A stretch of DNA of 64,000 bases from Mesorhizobium sp. WSM3862 (GCF_002294985.1 NZ_NSGE01000002.1:1-64000); one strand, 5' to 3'. Positions 28,612 to 38,812 are shown, counted from the stretch's first letter. A program made the numbers and translations. The notes: a model not told the origin generated them from the sequence alone.

Positions 28612-29475
28612 TCACGTCTCCCGCGTGTAGATCTTTCTTTTGGCCTGCGGAACAAACGACGTTGATGGAGCACCGTGCTCGATCGCAGCGAGGGGGTAAG
28701 GCTCGGTTCCTCTCGCGATCACCATGCCGCATCCCGCGTCCATGGCTATCCTTGCTGCCATCAACTTGGTCACCATGCCACCCGAACTGTGGCAGGCGTG
28801 GGAATGGCTAGCCATGGCCTCTATCTTGGGGGTAATGCATCGCACCTCGGTCACTAGACGAGCTAAGGGATTGTCGTGTGGGTCTTCCGTGAACAGGCCA
28901 TCGACGTCAGAAAGCAGAACGAGAACGTCGGCGTTTGCCATTTCTGCGACTCGTGCCGCCAGCTGGTCATTATCGCCAATGCAGGTCTCGGCCGTTGCCG
29001 TTGTGTCGTTCTCGTTGATCACGGGCACGGCGCCCAATTTGAGAAGTTCTTGAACGGTCGACCAAGCATTGAAACGGCGATGATCGTCCTCTATATCTTC
29101 GTTGGTCAATAACATTTGTCCCAAGGCAAAACCATGACGCTTTAAACTCTGTTCGTAGGCGAGCATAAGTCGAACCTGACCAATCGCGGCTGCCGTTTGC
29201 TTTTGCTCAATCCGAAGCGATCTTCCCAAGCTATTGAATTGGCTTGAGCCAAGCGCGACTGCACCGGATGTGACGATGATTACTTGCTGCCCGCGTGAGA
29301 AAAATCGGACGATATCGGCTATTAGCGACTCAAGCCAAGGGCCGCATATCTCGCCGGTCTGCGCATCGACCAGCAGTGCGGAGCCAATCTTCACGATGAG
29401 CCGGCGAGCCAAGAGCAGTCGGACCGCGCTTGTCATTGCTGGGATTGATTGTTGCCGCCCTGACAGGTAAGACAT
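28612..29475 (-). CDS. Glutamate 5-kinase-like amino acid kinase without PUA domain
   Basis: A 287-residue amino-acid-kinase fold protein resembling ProB, which phosphorylates the gamma-carboxyl of glutamate. It has LIVKIGSALLVDAQTG, VTSGAVALG near 72, the substrate loop VPVINENDTTATAE near 150, IGDNDQLAARVAEMA, LLSDVDGLFTEDP and a GGMVTKLMAARIAMDAG block. E. coli ProB is about 367 residues with a PUA domain; this ends right after the kinase fold. No proA is nearby, so it may phosphorylate a different gamma-carboxylate. The ATG at 29475 has a GGAAG site. Confidence 0.85.
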   Translation of the reverse strand: MSYLSGRQQSIPAMTSAVRLLLARRLIVKIGSALLVDAQTGEICGPWLESLIADIVRFFSRGQQVIIVTSGAVALGSSQFNSLGRSLRIEQKQTAAAIGQVRLMLAYEQSLKRHGFALGQMLLTNEDIEDDHRRFNAWSTVQELLKLGAVPVINENDTTATAETCIGDNDQLAARVAEMANADVLVLLSDVDGLFTEDPHDNPLARLVTEVRCITPKIEAMASHSHACHSSGGMVTKLMAARIAMDAGCGMVIARGTEPYPLAAIEHGAPSTSFVPQAKRKIYTRET

Positions 29476-29649
29476 GTTCTTCCAACCTCTGTAGCAATAA
29501 GAACACCTGATTGAGCTCTGCGCGCTGCGGGGTATCGAGACGTCAGTGTTTTTAACTAACCTCCGACCTAGCGTTCACGCCGTCAGATACTCTGAGGAAC
29601 GTACCACTTGTCAGGTTTTTCCGACGTGAAAAATCTTAAATTTGTTGTG

Positions 29650-29813
29650 ACCAACGGTTCACGATCAGGCAACTCCCGGTGGCCCGCTGGTTCGGTCTGA
29701 TCGGGGATCCCACCTACGCCGATGCCATCCTGGACCGCCTCGTTCACAACGCTCACCGGCTCGAACTCAGCGGCGAATCCATACGCAGATCCATCATCTC
29801 CGCTGCCGCTTGA
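29650..29813 (+). pseudogene. IS21 IstB C-terminal scrap
   Basis: Reads [39 protein letters not shown], the conserved IstB ending, followed by a stop near 29813. Confidence 0.8.
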
Positions 29814-29819
29814 CCGAAC

Positions 29820-30290
29820 CGCAAATGCGGTGACATCTTCCCCGACGATCAGGTGCTCCACCTGCGCGATCAGATCGGAACGCTGCGCGGCATCAGATCG
29901 GAATACATGCGCGCCATCCTCGGAATCCGCATGCTGGCCGCCATGCACGGCGTCAATTGCCGTCAATGTCGCACGATCCGCTTCAAAACCTGGCGGAAGG
30001 AGCGCAATAGAGGACGACCATCGCCTGCCCCATCGCGACCAGCTCCCGCACACCGGGCAGGTCCTCCAGCCGGCACATCGTCGATTGCGACACCAGATCC
30101 CGACCAGAAGGCAGCGCATCTGGGCCCATCTTGAAGATCGGATCGGAGCGCAGCCCGGTTGGCGTCGTTCCCATTCTCATAACTGGTGGCACTCATTTTC
30201 ATACGCAAGCCGATCATATTGTGCACGCTATCGATGACCTGGTTCGGCAGTGCGGACAGCCGTCAGACGGTCAGCCACCCGGAGCCGCTT
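29820..30290 (-). pseudogene. IS1380-family transposase remnant
   Basis: Read leftward in two frames: YENGNDANRAALRSD, then LRSDPIFKMGPDALPSGRDL, STMCRLEDLPGVRELVAMGQ, and IDAVHGGQ. This is the IS1380 N-terminal third. Frameshifts and truncation are evident. Confidence 0.75.
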
Positions 30291-30406
30291 TCCCGCCTCG
30301 GCCAGAGCAAGGGCCCCCGTTGGACGACCGTAAGCCCGTAGGCCACCCCACGTGGCGTGCGGGATTCTGAACGCTCATTTTCTGCATGAGTCATGCGGAG
30401 AGTCCT

Positions 30407-30793
30407 ATGAGCGAAAGTATGAATCAGAATCGGACATTTGAGGTTTTGACGGCGGAGCCGGTGCGGTCTCGGCGCAAGCCGCGTCATTGGTCGGACGAGG
30501 ACAAGGCGCGGCTTGTTGCGGAGGCATTGGCGCCGGGGAGCAATGTTTCGGCGATTGCCCGCTCTCACGGACTGGACCCATCGCAGGTCTATGCGTGGCG
30601 TCGCAAGGCGCTGGCGTCTGGAGCGGTTTCGCCGCTGACAGGGGGGCAGGTCAAGCCGGTCAGCTTCACGCGCTTTGAAGCGGTGGGCAGTGAGATGGTG
30701 GAAATCGTCGTCGGCGATGTTGTGGTGCGCGTCGGCGGCGATGTTGATCCCGATCGCCTGGTCAAGATCATGCGCGCGGTGCGCAAGGCATGA
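30407..30793 (+). CDS. tnpA: IS66 TnpA
   Basis: A 128-residue helix-turn-helix protein (PRHWSDEDKARLVAEALAPG, NVSAIARSHGLDPSQVYAWR). The ATG at 30407 has GGAGAG upstream. It ends 4 bases inside tnpB, suggesting coupled translation. Confidence 0.9.
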   Translation: MSESMNQNRTFEVLTAEPVRSRRKPRHWSDEDKARLVAEALAPGSNVSAIARSHGLDPSQVYAWRRKALASGAVSPLTGGQVKPVSFTRFEAVGSEMVEIVVGDVVVRVGGDVDPDRLVKIMRAVRKA

Positions 30794-31134
30794 TCGGCTC
30801 CGGGGTTGTGGTTTACGTGTCGTGTCAGCCGGTCGACTTCCGCAAGGGAGCCGCATCGTTGATGGCTCTGGTCAGGGATGGCGGCCTCGACCCGTTCTCA
30901 GGAGCGCTTCACGTGTTCCGCTCGAAGCGAGCTGACCGGGTTCGCATCGTGTGGTGGGACGGCAGCGGGGTCTGCCTTTACTCGAAAACCCTGGAGGAGC
31001 ACAGCTTCTGCTGGCCGGCGATATCGGCGGCGCGGATGCGCCTGGACCATTCTCAATTGATGGCGCTCCTGGCTGGTCTGGATTGGAAAAAGATCCGCCC
31101 GGCCAAGGTTAGGCGGCCGTTGTCGCTGGGCTGA
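30790..31134 (+). CDS. tnpB: IS66 TnpB (Orf2)
   Basis: A 114-residue IS66 accessory protein with the family pattern PVDFRKGAASLMALV, then HVFRSKRADRVRIVWWDGSG. Typical length. It overlaps tnpA by 4 bases. Confidence 0.93.
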   Translation: MIGSGVVVYVSCQPVDFRKGAASLMALVRDGGLDPFSGALHVFRSKRADRVRIVWWDGSGVCLYSKTLEEHSFCWPAISAARMRLDHSQLMALLAGLDWKKIRPAKVRRPLSLG

Positions 31135-31210
31135 AAACGGCCTGCGGCAAGATGAATCATGGTGTTGTAATTGTTGGGAAAGCGGCTGTTTTTGTGCTCT
31201 ATCTCCCTCC

Positions 31211-32830
31211 ATGGTTCTGTCCTCTCCTGACCTGCCGGACGACGTCGATACGCTGAAGGCGATGGTCCTCGCGATGGCCAGCGAGCGGGCTGCAAACGAA
31301 GCCCAGCTTGCAGCAGCGACGGCGGAGGTCGCCCGGCTGACGGCGGTCGAGAGAAGCGCCAACGAGCGGATCGCCAACCTCACATCGATCGTGAAGGTGC
31401 TGGAGCGCGCTCAATACGGCAAGCGTTCCGAACGGCTGCGCCTGTCAATCAACGACGAGCAGGCTTCCTTTGCCTTCGAAGAGGTCGAGACTGGTCTTTC
31501 CGCGATCCAGAGCGAACTCGATCACGCGGTCAAGGACAAGCCGAAGCGTGCTGCGCGCCCGCGCAAGGGCTTTGCCGCGCATCTCGAACGCATTGAGGAA
31601 GTCCTCGAGCCGGAAATCCCGGCCGATTGCGCAGGGCTGGAAAAGGTTCTGATCGGCGAGGATCGATCCGAACGGCTGGACGTCGTGCCGCCGAAGTTCC
31701 GGGTCATCGTGACGCGCCGTCCCAAATATGCCTTCAGGGATCGTGACGGTGTGGTCCAGGCGCTGGCGCCGGCACACATCGTCGAAAGCGGCCTGCCGAC
31801 AGAGCGGCTGCTTGCCTATATCGCCGTGTCGAAATACGCCGACGGCCTTCCGCTTTACCGGCAGGAGGCGATCTATCTGCGCGATGGCGTCGAGGTCAGC
31901 CGATCATTGATGGTGCAGTGGATGGGGCTTCTGGGCTTCGAGCTGCAGATGCTGGCTGATTATATCCTTGAGCGCATCAAGGAGGGCGAAAGGATTTTCG
32001 CTGACGAAACGAGTTTGCCTACCCTTGTCCCAGGCGCCGGCAAGACCATGAAAGCCTGGTTATGGGCCTATGCGCGCGATGATAGACCATACGGTGGAAC
32101 TAGTCCGCCCATGGTTGCCTATCGTTTTGAGGACAGCAGGGGTGCGGATTGCGTCGCGCGCCATCTCGCCGGATTCGACGGCATTCTGCAGGTGGATGGC
32201 TACTCGGCCTACACCAATCTAGCCAAGACGCGGGCCAAAACCAGCTGCAATGAAACCGTCAGACTGGCGGGCTGCTGGGCCCATCTGCGTCGCAAGCTTT
32301 ACGACCTGCATATCAGCAAGGTCTCGCAGGTCGCGACGGATTCGCTCACCGCCATGACTGAGCTGTGGAAGATCGAGGATGAGGTCCGCGGCAAGAATGC
32401 CGATAGCCGCGCTGCGCTCCGCCAGGAAAAATCTACGGGCATTGTCGCGAGCCTGTTCGAGCTGTGGGAAACGGAACTGCGCAAGGTCTCCGGAAAATCC
32501 AAAATCGCCGAGGCAATCCGCTATGCGCTCACCCGACGGGAGGCGCTAGAACGCTTTCTGACAGACGGTCGCATCGAGATCGATTCCAACATCGTCGAGC
32601 GCGCCATCAGGCCCCAGACAATTACGCGCAAAAACAGCCTATTTGCCGGCAGCGAGGGCGGTGGACGAACTTGGGCGACCGTGGCCACACTTCTGCAAAC
32701 GGCCAAAATGAATGGCGTCGATCCTCTCGCCTGGCTCTCCCAGACCTTGACTCGCATCGCTCAGCGCTGGCCCGTAGCCGAAATCGAAATGCTCATGCCC
32801 TGGAACTTCAAGCCAGACGCCATCAGCTAA
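31211..32830 (+). CDS. tnpC: IS66 TnpC DDE transposase
   Basis: A 539-residue transposase. It has an N-terminal leucine-zipper-like region with KRSERLRLS, a zinc-finger-like/HTH middle (RRPKYAFRDRDGVVQALAPA), and the DDE core (FADETSLPTLV, LQVDGYSAYTNLA, then IEIDSNIVERAIRPQTITRK) ending NGVDPLAWLSQTLTRIAQRW. No frameshift. The element should be competent to move. Confidence 0.93.
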   Translation: MVLSSPDLPDDVDTLKAMVLAMASERAANEAQLAAATAEVARLTAVERSANERIANLTSIVKVLERAQYGKRSERLRLSINDEQASFAFEEVETGLSAIQSELDHAVKDKPKRAARPRKGFAAHLERIEEVLEPEIPADCAGLEKVLIGEDRSERLDVVPPKFRVIVTRRPKYAFRDRDGVVQALAPAHIVESGLPTERLLAYIAVSKYADGLPLYRQEAIYLRDGVEVSRSLMVQWMGLLGFELQMLADYILERIKEGERIFADETSLPTLVPGAGKTMKAWLWAYARDDRPYGGTSPPMVAYRFEDSRGADCVARHLAGFDGILQVDGYSAYTNLAKTRAKTSCNETVRLAGCWAHLRRKLYDLHISKVSQVATDSLTAMTELWKIEDEVRGKNADSRAALRQEKSTGIVASLFELWETELRKVSGKSKIAEAIRYALTRREALERFLTDGRIEIDSNIVERAIRPQTITRKNSLFAGSEGGGRTWATVATLLQTAKMNGVDPLAWLSQTLTRIAQRWPVAEIEMLMPWNFKPDAIS

Positions 32831-32846
32831 CCGCTTACGGACGACC

Positions 32847-33069
32847 GCCGTCGAAAGCACGTGACGACCGACCTGCCCGAACAGATGACAAACCAGTCGC
32901 CAGCCTGGGATCGTTCATGGCAGGTGTGGTCTCCGGGAAATGGCGCGGATCGGCGTAAGCAATCAAATCCTACGTCACTTCAGCGGCTCACCACATCCGC
33001 CAACCCTCATGAATTATTCAGCTTAGCTGGCGCCGCCTACACTTTGTCGGAGGCGGCCGTCTATTCCTA
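32847..33069. other. Short intergenic region, nothing recognised
   Basis: About 220 bases between the IS66 target duplication and the stop of the ATP-grasp gene. A small open frame (32861-33073) matches no family I know. Confidence 0.4.
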
Positions 33070-34281
33070 TTAGCAAAGGGTCGGAAATGGTGTGATCGAC
33101 CAATCGATTAAGTCGACGGCACGCTGAAGTATCGCCTCGGTGTGAGCACGGCTGGGCGAAGCGGCTATGACATGTCCGATGCAGTCTCGATAGTCGCCTT
33201 TCCTACCGATCGGCGTTTTAGGGTCAACATAGAATTTGACCTCGGCGACGCCTGATACAGCAGCGGCCTGACTCTCGCCAGTGATGCAGTCCAGGGTGCC
33301 ATCGCGTTCAGGAACCAGGAACCGTACGGCCGCAGTTTGTAACTGCCGTCTGCGCATATCCAATTCCTCCCCGATCACAAGCCTGATGTGCTCGGTAACG
33401 AGATCGATCCCGTAAGCAAGGCGAACCAGTTGCGGAACGGCCCAACCCCCGAGTCGCGGATTGACTTCAATGACGACGGGGCCACGCTTCGTCCATCGGA
33501 GTTCAATGTCCGTTGGTCCCCAACCAAGGCCGAGACCTCGCAAGCAGCTCAGCGAAACCTCGGCGATACGCTCGTACTCGTCATCGGTCAGCGGGGCCGG
33601 AAGGGTCCACTCACGATAGACGAAGTGCGGGGGAGGGCCGAAGTCCATCGTGCCAATCCCAATGACTTCATGTCCCATTGTCTCAACTAGGTATTGGGGC
33701 CCTTGCGCGAATTCTTCGACCAGGATTCTTGGCGAAGACTGCCATTTGTGTTTCCCGCCCAAAAGATAGGTCGTATGTTCGGCCAACTCATCGACGTCGC
33801 GGCACAAACGGACACCGCTGCTCCCGATGCCGACTGCTGGCTTTACAATGACCGGTAGACCGATCTCCGCGGCAAAACGTTCAACCCCCGTCGCGTTCGC
33901 TGCCACGCGATAAGCAGGGACTGGAACGCCAGCCTCCGCAAGAAGCTGACGTTGAGTGAATTTGTCGCAGCATCGTTCAATTGATGCGGGATTCGGTCCC
34001 GGTAGATCGAAGTGCCGGCAGAGCTTTCCAACTGTCGCACAGGCGGTCTCGCTGGGGGAGGTAATCCCCGCAAGATCGTGGGTGGCAAGCAGCCGGGAAC
34101 ATTGGTGGATCAGCGCATTGACGTTACCTGTGTCGACTCGGATAGCCTCACCTGCGAGATCGTCGAACCAGGACGGGTCAGCCGACAGGATAATTGGATG
34201 AAGGCCGAGACGTTCGGCCTCTTGAGCGTAGTGCCGGCTAGTCCTTGTGCCTTCAATCATGACGAGTGCTCTTCTTGCCAT
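33070..34281 (-). CDS. ATP-grasp carboxylate-amine ligase
   Basis: A 403-residue ATP-grasp enzyme that would join a carboxylate to an amine through an acyl-phosphate. The N-terminal preATP-grasp domain (1-100) is followed by LPVIVKPAVGIGSSGVRL near 150 (ATP-binding lysine and glycine-rich loop), RILVEEF near 190, and the Mg-binding VVIEVNPRLGGWAVPQLV near 275. A C-terminal lid domain ends near 400. The layout is like L-amino-acid ligases such as BacD and carnosine synthase. It lies on the same strand as the ProB-like kinase, separated by the IS66 and other debris. Product unknown. Confidence 0.85.
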   Translation of the reverse strand: MARRALVMIEGTRTSRHYAQEAERLGLHPIILSADPSWFDDLAGEAIRVDTGNVNALIHQCSRLLATHDLAGITSPSETACATVGKLCRHFDLPGPNPASIERCCDKFTQRQLLAEAGVPVPAYRVAANATGVERFAAEIGLPVIVKPAVGIGSSGVRLCRDVDELAEHTTYLLGGKHKWQSSPRILVEEFAQGPQYLVETMGHEVIGIGTMDFGPPPHFVYREWTLPAPLTDDEYERIAEVSLSCLRGLGLGWGPTDIELRWTKRGPVVIEVNPRLGGWAVPQLVRLAYGIDLVTEHIRLVIGEELDMRRRQLQTAAVRFLVPERDGTLDCITGESQAAAVSGVAEVKFYVDPKTPIGRKGDYRDCIGHVIAASPSRAHTEAILQRAVDLIDWSITPFPTLC

Positions 34282-34555
34282 TGTTGTTAGTTCCCACGTT
34301 GCATGCTTGCGGCGGTCCCGGCGCAGATCGGCACAGGTTCTTGGTAGTGCCGGACTTCAGACTTGCGGATGAATGTACCATCGTCAGTGATCTTCGGTCG
34401 CAAAGATTCTGTGAAGTTACTTTGACGGGTATGTTGCAATCGCTTTAATCATCGGGGTTCGGAGCGCTCGACGAATTTCGGAGGGTTTCGATATTCAAGG
34501 AACGCAGTTTGACCAGTGATCCCGCTTTTGGCTAGGATCTTTCTGCCAGAGAGAT
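34282..34555. other. Upstream of the ATP-grasp gene, nothing recognised
   Basis: Contains the presumed promoter of the leftward ATP-grasp gene. No clear promoter or operator motif was found. Confidence 0.35.
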
Positions 34556-34680
34556 CGGCCCTGAGTACCTCGACAATCTCACCCCGGCCGACGTCTGCTG
34601 CGGGCGCGGCAATTTTGTTGCAACGAGAAAGGATCAAGCGAAAGACCATCGAAAAACGGCTTGCGACATCGCAGAGACGC
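34556..34680 (+). pseudogene. Integrase-core transposase C-terminal scrap (IS3/IS481 type)
   Basis: In two frames it gives EYLDNLTPADVCCGRG, then ILLQRERIKRKTIEKR, a common ending of IS3- and IS481-type transposases. Confidence 0.6.
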
Positions 34681-34849
34681 CGCTTGAAATCACAACCGAG
34701 ATGGCCAGAGCCTCCGGTAAATCGTCGGCCGTGAAGAATGCGACGCCTTTGATATTGCTTAGGATAGTCTACTTTTCAGGCTTCCGAATTGCAGGTAACA
34801 GCCAGTTTGTGGATAGTTTTCTTGCAATTCCAGTTTGCGATTTCTGTCG

Positions 34850-35695
34850 CCTGTTCAGGCGGCTATCCTGGAGCGCCTGCAGGACGCCTTCGACGCCGGT
34901 CAGCTTCGCTTCTTCAGCGATCTCGCCAGCCTGGCCGACCCTGCCACTTTCTCACCCAACTGGCTGGATAGAAGCGGATCGAATGGGTCGTCTACGCCAA
35001 GCCCCCGTTCGGCGGTCCCGAACAGGTCCTCGCCTATCTGGGCCGCTACACTCATCGCGTCGCCCTCGCCAACAGCCGCCTCGTGAGCCGCTTGCTGACC
35101 GAAACCCGATTTCGAGGATACCCCGGGGCGCGCCGCCAGGCGCGCGAGGGATACCCCTCCGGACGGATTGCGCCTGGTCGCCGTCCGGAACCAGGGAAAG
35201 GTCAGCTTCCGCTGGAAAGACTATCGCCACCACGACAAGTCCAAGCACGAGCTCATGACCATAAGCGCCGACGAGTTCATCCGGCGCTTCCTGCTGCTCG
35301 CCCTTTCAGACGGATTCCATCGCATCCGCCATTACGGCCTCCTCGCCAACGGCCACCGCGTCGCCAAGCTCGCCCAGTGCCGTCTTCTTCTGGCGGCGCC
35401 CACGCCGCTGACGCCGGACCCGACCGCCGACTATCGCCACCGTTACCGCTGTCTCACAGGACGCTCCCTGGACATCTGTCCGGGCTGCGGCGCCGCCATG
35501 GCCTCGCTCGGCCCGATCCCGCGCAAGGCCCCACTTGGCCAGACACCTCATGACACGCTGCCTGCCGACACGCTCGCACCGTCCCTCCCAGCGTCTGCTA
35601 CAGTCGCCGCCGGGCCTTTGCGCGCCGCTAGTCAAAGTCGCAGCCTGGCTATTGCCAGCAACGCTGAGCGAGTGCCTTTTTCAACAGCCTGCTAG
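34850..35695 (+). pseudogene. IS91-family transposase, C-terminal half, interrupted
   Basis: Pieces in different frames: AAILERLQDAFDAGQLRFFS, a GRYTHRVALANSRLV region (with the catalytic Tyr area), then GKVSFRWKDYRHHDKSKHEL, FIRRFLLLALSDGFHRIRHY and GLLANGHRVAKLAQCR. About 85 bases at 35085-35168 interrupt the reading. The N-terminal zinc-binding and HUH parts are absent. Confidence 0.8.
35085..35168. repeat. Small palindrome-bearing insertion in the IS91 gene
   Basis: Foreign sequence between the codons for NSRLV and the resumed RLVAV. It contains a perfect stem (GCGCGCC, loop GCCA, GGCGCGC at 35128-35145) and two GGATACCCC repeats flanking it. Resembles a short mobile palindromic repeat; type not identified. 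Confidence 0.45.
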
Positions 35696-35761
35696 AGCGC
35701 CAATTGTCTCAATTCCCTGACGACGGACACGGTCAATGACCGTATCGAGAAAGGCTCGCGC

Positions 35762-36550
35762 TTATCGCAGGGCGGGTTTCTTCAGGAGTCGGCCGTACCC
35801 ACTTACTGGCTTCTCATATCCCGCAAGCCTCAACGAATCCCACAGCATGGCCTGATGAGCAGTGATTACAGGCTTGCCAGTGCGTTCCTCTAGACGGTCA
35901 ATAATGCTAGACGTCCGAAGGAGGGTGCACGGGATAAACAACGCCTCCGCCTCCCAGGAATCCATTGTACAGGCCGCTTCGAAGATGCTTTCCGGGGAGA
36001 CTGCGGCAATGCCGACTTCGCTTATTCGGTTAAATGAAGCGGACGCACAAACTCTGAAACCGGAGTTTTCGATGCAATCGGCGACAACAGCACCTTCCTC
36101 CTCAATGTAAGGGGTGAGCATGGCAACGCGTTTGACACCAAGCTTGTCAAAGGCGCGTAAGGCTCCCGCCATAGGAGACGTTAGCGAGGCCCCGGGGCGA
36201 GCTTGGTGCAATTCCGACTCCAACTTTTGCTGCGAAATGACGGCCGATCCAGACGTGCAGGCGTAGGCAAATACGCTGATAGCGTCAGGAGGATCAAACA
36301 TCTCGCCAGCTTTGGCTATCTCATAAATATGACGATGCAGGCTCTCGATCGCCATCTCGGGCGAACTCGGCTCCTCGTGCTTGATTCTTGTAGCCGAGAG
36401 GGCAATTCTTTCATCCTTCAACATTCTGCGCATTTCTAACTCAGTGATGTAGTCGTTGGAGCAAACAATCAACCCTACGACGGGCTCAGCCTGCACAGCG
36501 GGATAGGACGGCTCGACATGAATGGTTGAGAGTCTGTTTTGTGAAGGCAT
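35762..36550 (-). CDS. Maleate-isomerase/Asp-Glu-racemase family protein, EutA-like
   Basis: A 262-residue protein of the maleate cis-trans isomerase / arylmalonate decarboxylase / EutA group. Two conserved cysteines are in place: Cys98 in FAYACTSGS and Cys208 in LFIPCTLLRTSS, the pair used for deprotonation and reprotonation in this superfamily. The DKLGVKRVAMLTPYIEE block and the final GYGRLLK are also typical. EutA is encoded in ectoine-utilisation operons, and an EhuB-like protein (1298) and a DoeA-like M24 protein (56213) are in this window, though far apart. Substrate inferred only. Confidence 0.8.
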   Translation of the reverse strand: MPSQNRLSTIHVEPSYPAVQAEPVVGLIVCSNDYITELEMRRMLKDERIALSATRIKHEEPSSPEMAIESLHRHIYEIAKAGEMFDPPDAISVFAYACTSGSAVISQQKLESELHQARPGASLTSPMAGALRAFDKLGVKRVAMLTPYIEEEGAVVADCIENSGFRVCASASFNRISEVGIAAVSPESIFEAACTMDSWEAEALFIPCTLLRTSSIIDRLEERTGKPVITAHQAMLWDSLRLAGYEKPVSGYGRLLKKPALR

Positions 36551-37844
36551 TGGCCGTTCTCCTTGGATAAAAAAGGGCAGCGGAGCTGCATCTCTTTACT
36601 GTAAGTGGCGGTGCATTTTCGACGTAAATGGCCTCCGGGAAACTCCAGCTAGCTGCCGAGATTTGCTGCTACATTTCAAGTAGTACAGATTTGAGCAAGA
36701 TGTTCCTTGATAATAGTTACCTCTCGCGCTTCATCGAGCATCAGGCTACCAAAACGTTACCCGTTCTGGCGATCCGGAGGAGCGGCGCCACCGGACTGTC
36801 GGCCGACGATGATTTACCCCGGACGATCTCTCGAACGAGCTCGGTGCGTCGCTCGTCATAAAACTCGCTATTCTCGGTCTTTGCGATATTGGATTATCGG
36901 GCTTCCTTTCTCCAGTTGACCGGGGAAAGTACGAAATACACTAACGCAAGACCGATCGACCGATATCTCGCGGAGGTACCATTCGGAGCCAAATGCAATT
37001 ACCCTTTGCGAGCGAGTAGGCATGACCATCATCGGAGACCTCGAAAGTTCTCCTGCATCAATGCAAAAGAGCATCTCGTCGTACCAAAGGATCCAATCGA
37101 AGTCAGTATCTCGAAAAGAGGTAACGCCACATGAAAACGCCGAGTTCTTTTGCGCGTTAATAAACTCATTTACAGACGTCCTGCGGTCGTTAAACGTCTG
37201 ATCGGAGTCAAGGGGTCAAAAGTACTTCACTTCTGCCATGGCAGTCTCCCAGGATGTCGCAGGCATAGTATCCCGCCCTGTGGGACGGATCGGCGGCCGC
37301 CTTGCTGCTATAGTCACCAGAGGCGGCTTTTGGCGGCGAGTGACTAAGGTTGAGGCGCCGTTGTATCTACAAGTGCAAAACTCCGAAGTATAACGTGAGG
37401 CCGGCGGATTCTGACTTGACCCCGCCAGCGGACCCCGGACGTGGTGTGGCCGGAGTACTACGAACCTGCTGAACTCCGCAGGAGTATTCCCTGTTCTTCT
37501 CTTAAATTTGACATCGGATGCCAAAGCTCAGCCAGCCTGCGCCGGCGGCGAGTGTAGGCTGTTGATCCCTGACAAACGGCGTAAGCCTCGCACTACAGTG
37601 TGCAAACGCTATACCAAACAGAAGTAGTTGTTTTGGCGAGGTCCGCTCTAATCGATATGTCGGAAACGGCACGACTTTGTGCGACTTCTGGCAATTGGGA
37701 ACTGAAGCGCAGAGCTTGAAATTCTAACCGCAGCGGACCGAGTCTTCTCGGAGTTCGTTTGAAAGCCAAGATGCGACGGTGGGCTGCAGATGATCCCGGT
37801 CGCGTAGCTCAGCCGTTCGGCTTTCGACCGGATGGCATTGAAGC
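36551..37844. other. 1.3 kb without a supported gene
   Basis: Short frames on both strands (36628, 36868, 37216) match no family I know. The first part should hold the promoter of the EutA-like gene. The last 110 bases grade into the IS5 remnant. No nod box or sigma-54 site was convincing. Confidence 0.4.
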
Positions 37845-38812
37845 AAACCGGGCCAGCTGAGCTTAGCGGAGGCTTTTCTGGGCAACAAGCTGGGGGGCGC
37901 TTCGCCGTTTGATCGCTTGTCGGGTCTGGTAAAGTGGTATCCGTTTGAGAAACTGCTCATACTGCTGCGTGATTGCGGTCCGGGTCGGGCGGCCTGCCCA
38001 CCGCTGGTGTTGTTCAAGGCGCTTTGTTGCAATCGCTCTACGGACTTTCGGACCGTGAGTTGGAAGATTCGCTTGGCGACCGGCTGTCGTTCCGGCTCTT
38101 TGTCGGGCTCGGGCTGGAAGAGAGCATTCCCGAGCACACGGTGCTCTCTCAGTTTCGCAATCTATCGGCGAATGGTCTGCTTGAGAAGCTGTTTGGCGAA
38201 CTGGACCGGCAGCAGGAAAAGGCTGGCGCTATCCTGAAGCGTGGTACGATGCTGGGTGATCAATGCGGTCTCATTGCCGCCTACCGACGAGCAGGCCCCA
38301 AAGGATGCGGATACCCCTGTCACCGTGCGGCAGGGTAGGGGCGGCTTCACCTTCGGCTACAAGGCTCATGTCGGGGTGGATGAGGGCTCTGGCCTGATCC
38401 GCACGGTGATCACCACACAGCCAACGTCAAGGACACGGTGATGGCCGATGATTTGATCTGCGGCGATGAGAAGACGGTGTGGGCGGATGCTGCTTTCGAC
38501 ACCCAGACCCGCCGCGCTCGGCTTAAGGCCGAGGCAAGAAGGTGCGTATTGCACGGCCCCCAACAAAGCACCATCCAAAGCTGCCGCCACGGCTCAAATA
38601 CTATAACCGCCTGATCGCCAGACGCCGAGCGGCGGTGGAGACCACCTTCGCCACGCGAAGATTGCCGTCCGGCAATGATAGTCAATGGTTGATCGGTCCG
38701 ATGGCCGGGATTTGCCGTAGGGAGTCGATAATTCTGGCTGTGCCGCAACAGCTCGCCGGCCTGCGCTCCCATTGCCCTGCTGGCCGGCCGAGTGCCTCCG
38801 CCAGGGTTTAAG
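37845..38812 (+). pseudogene. IS5-family transposase, multiple frameshifts
   Basis: Reads KPGQLSLAEAFLGNKLGG, then FDRLSGLVKWYPFEKLL; continues in the next frame LLQSLYGLSDRELEDSLGDR and GLEESIPEHTVLSQFRNL; then back to TVRQGRGGFTFGYKAHVGVD. The C-terminal part has stops. A complete but dead IS5 transposase. Confidence 0.85.

Larger units (their letters stand above)
30330..32838 (+). mobile_element. Complete IS66-family element with 8-bp target duplication
   Basis: The ends share GTAAGC as inverted repeats (30330-30335 and 32833-32838), with weaker symmetry further in. The flanks GGACGACC at 30322-30329 and 32839-32846 are a perfect 8-bp direct repeat, the size expected for IS66. All three genes (tnpA, tnpB, tnpC) are open. 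It is 2509 bases long and probably the youngest insertion whose boundaries can be set here. Confidence 0.92.

Noticed and set aside
36551..37844. nod box or NifA/sigma-54 promoter in the large gap
   Set aside because: Searched by eye for spaced ATC/GAT repeats and GG-N10-GC; the nearest match (about 37665) has wrong spacing.
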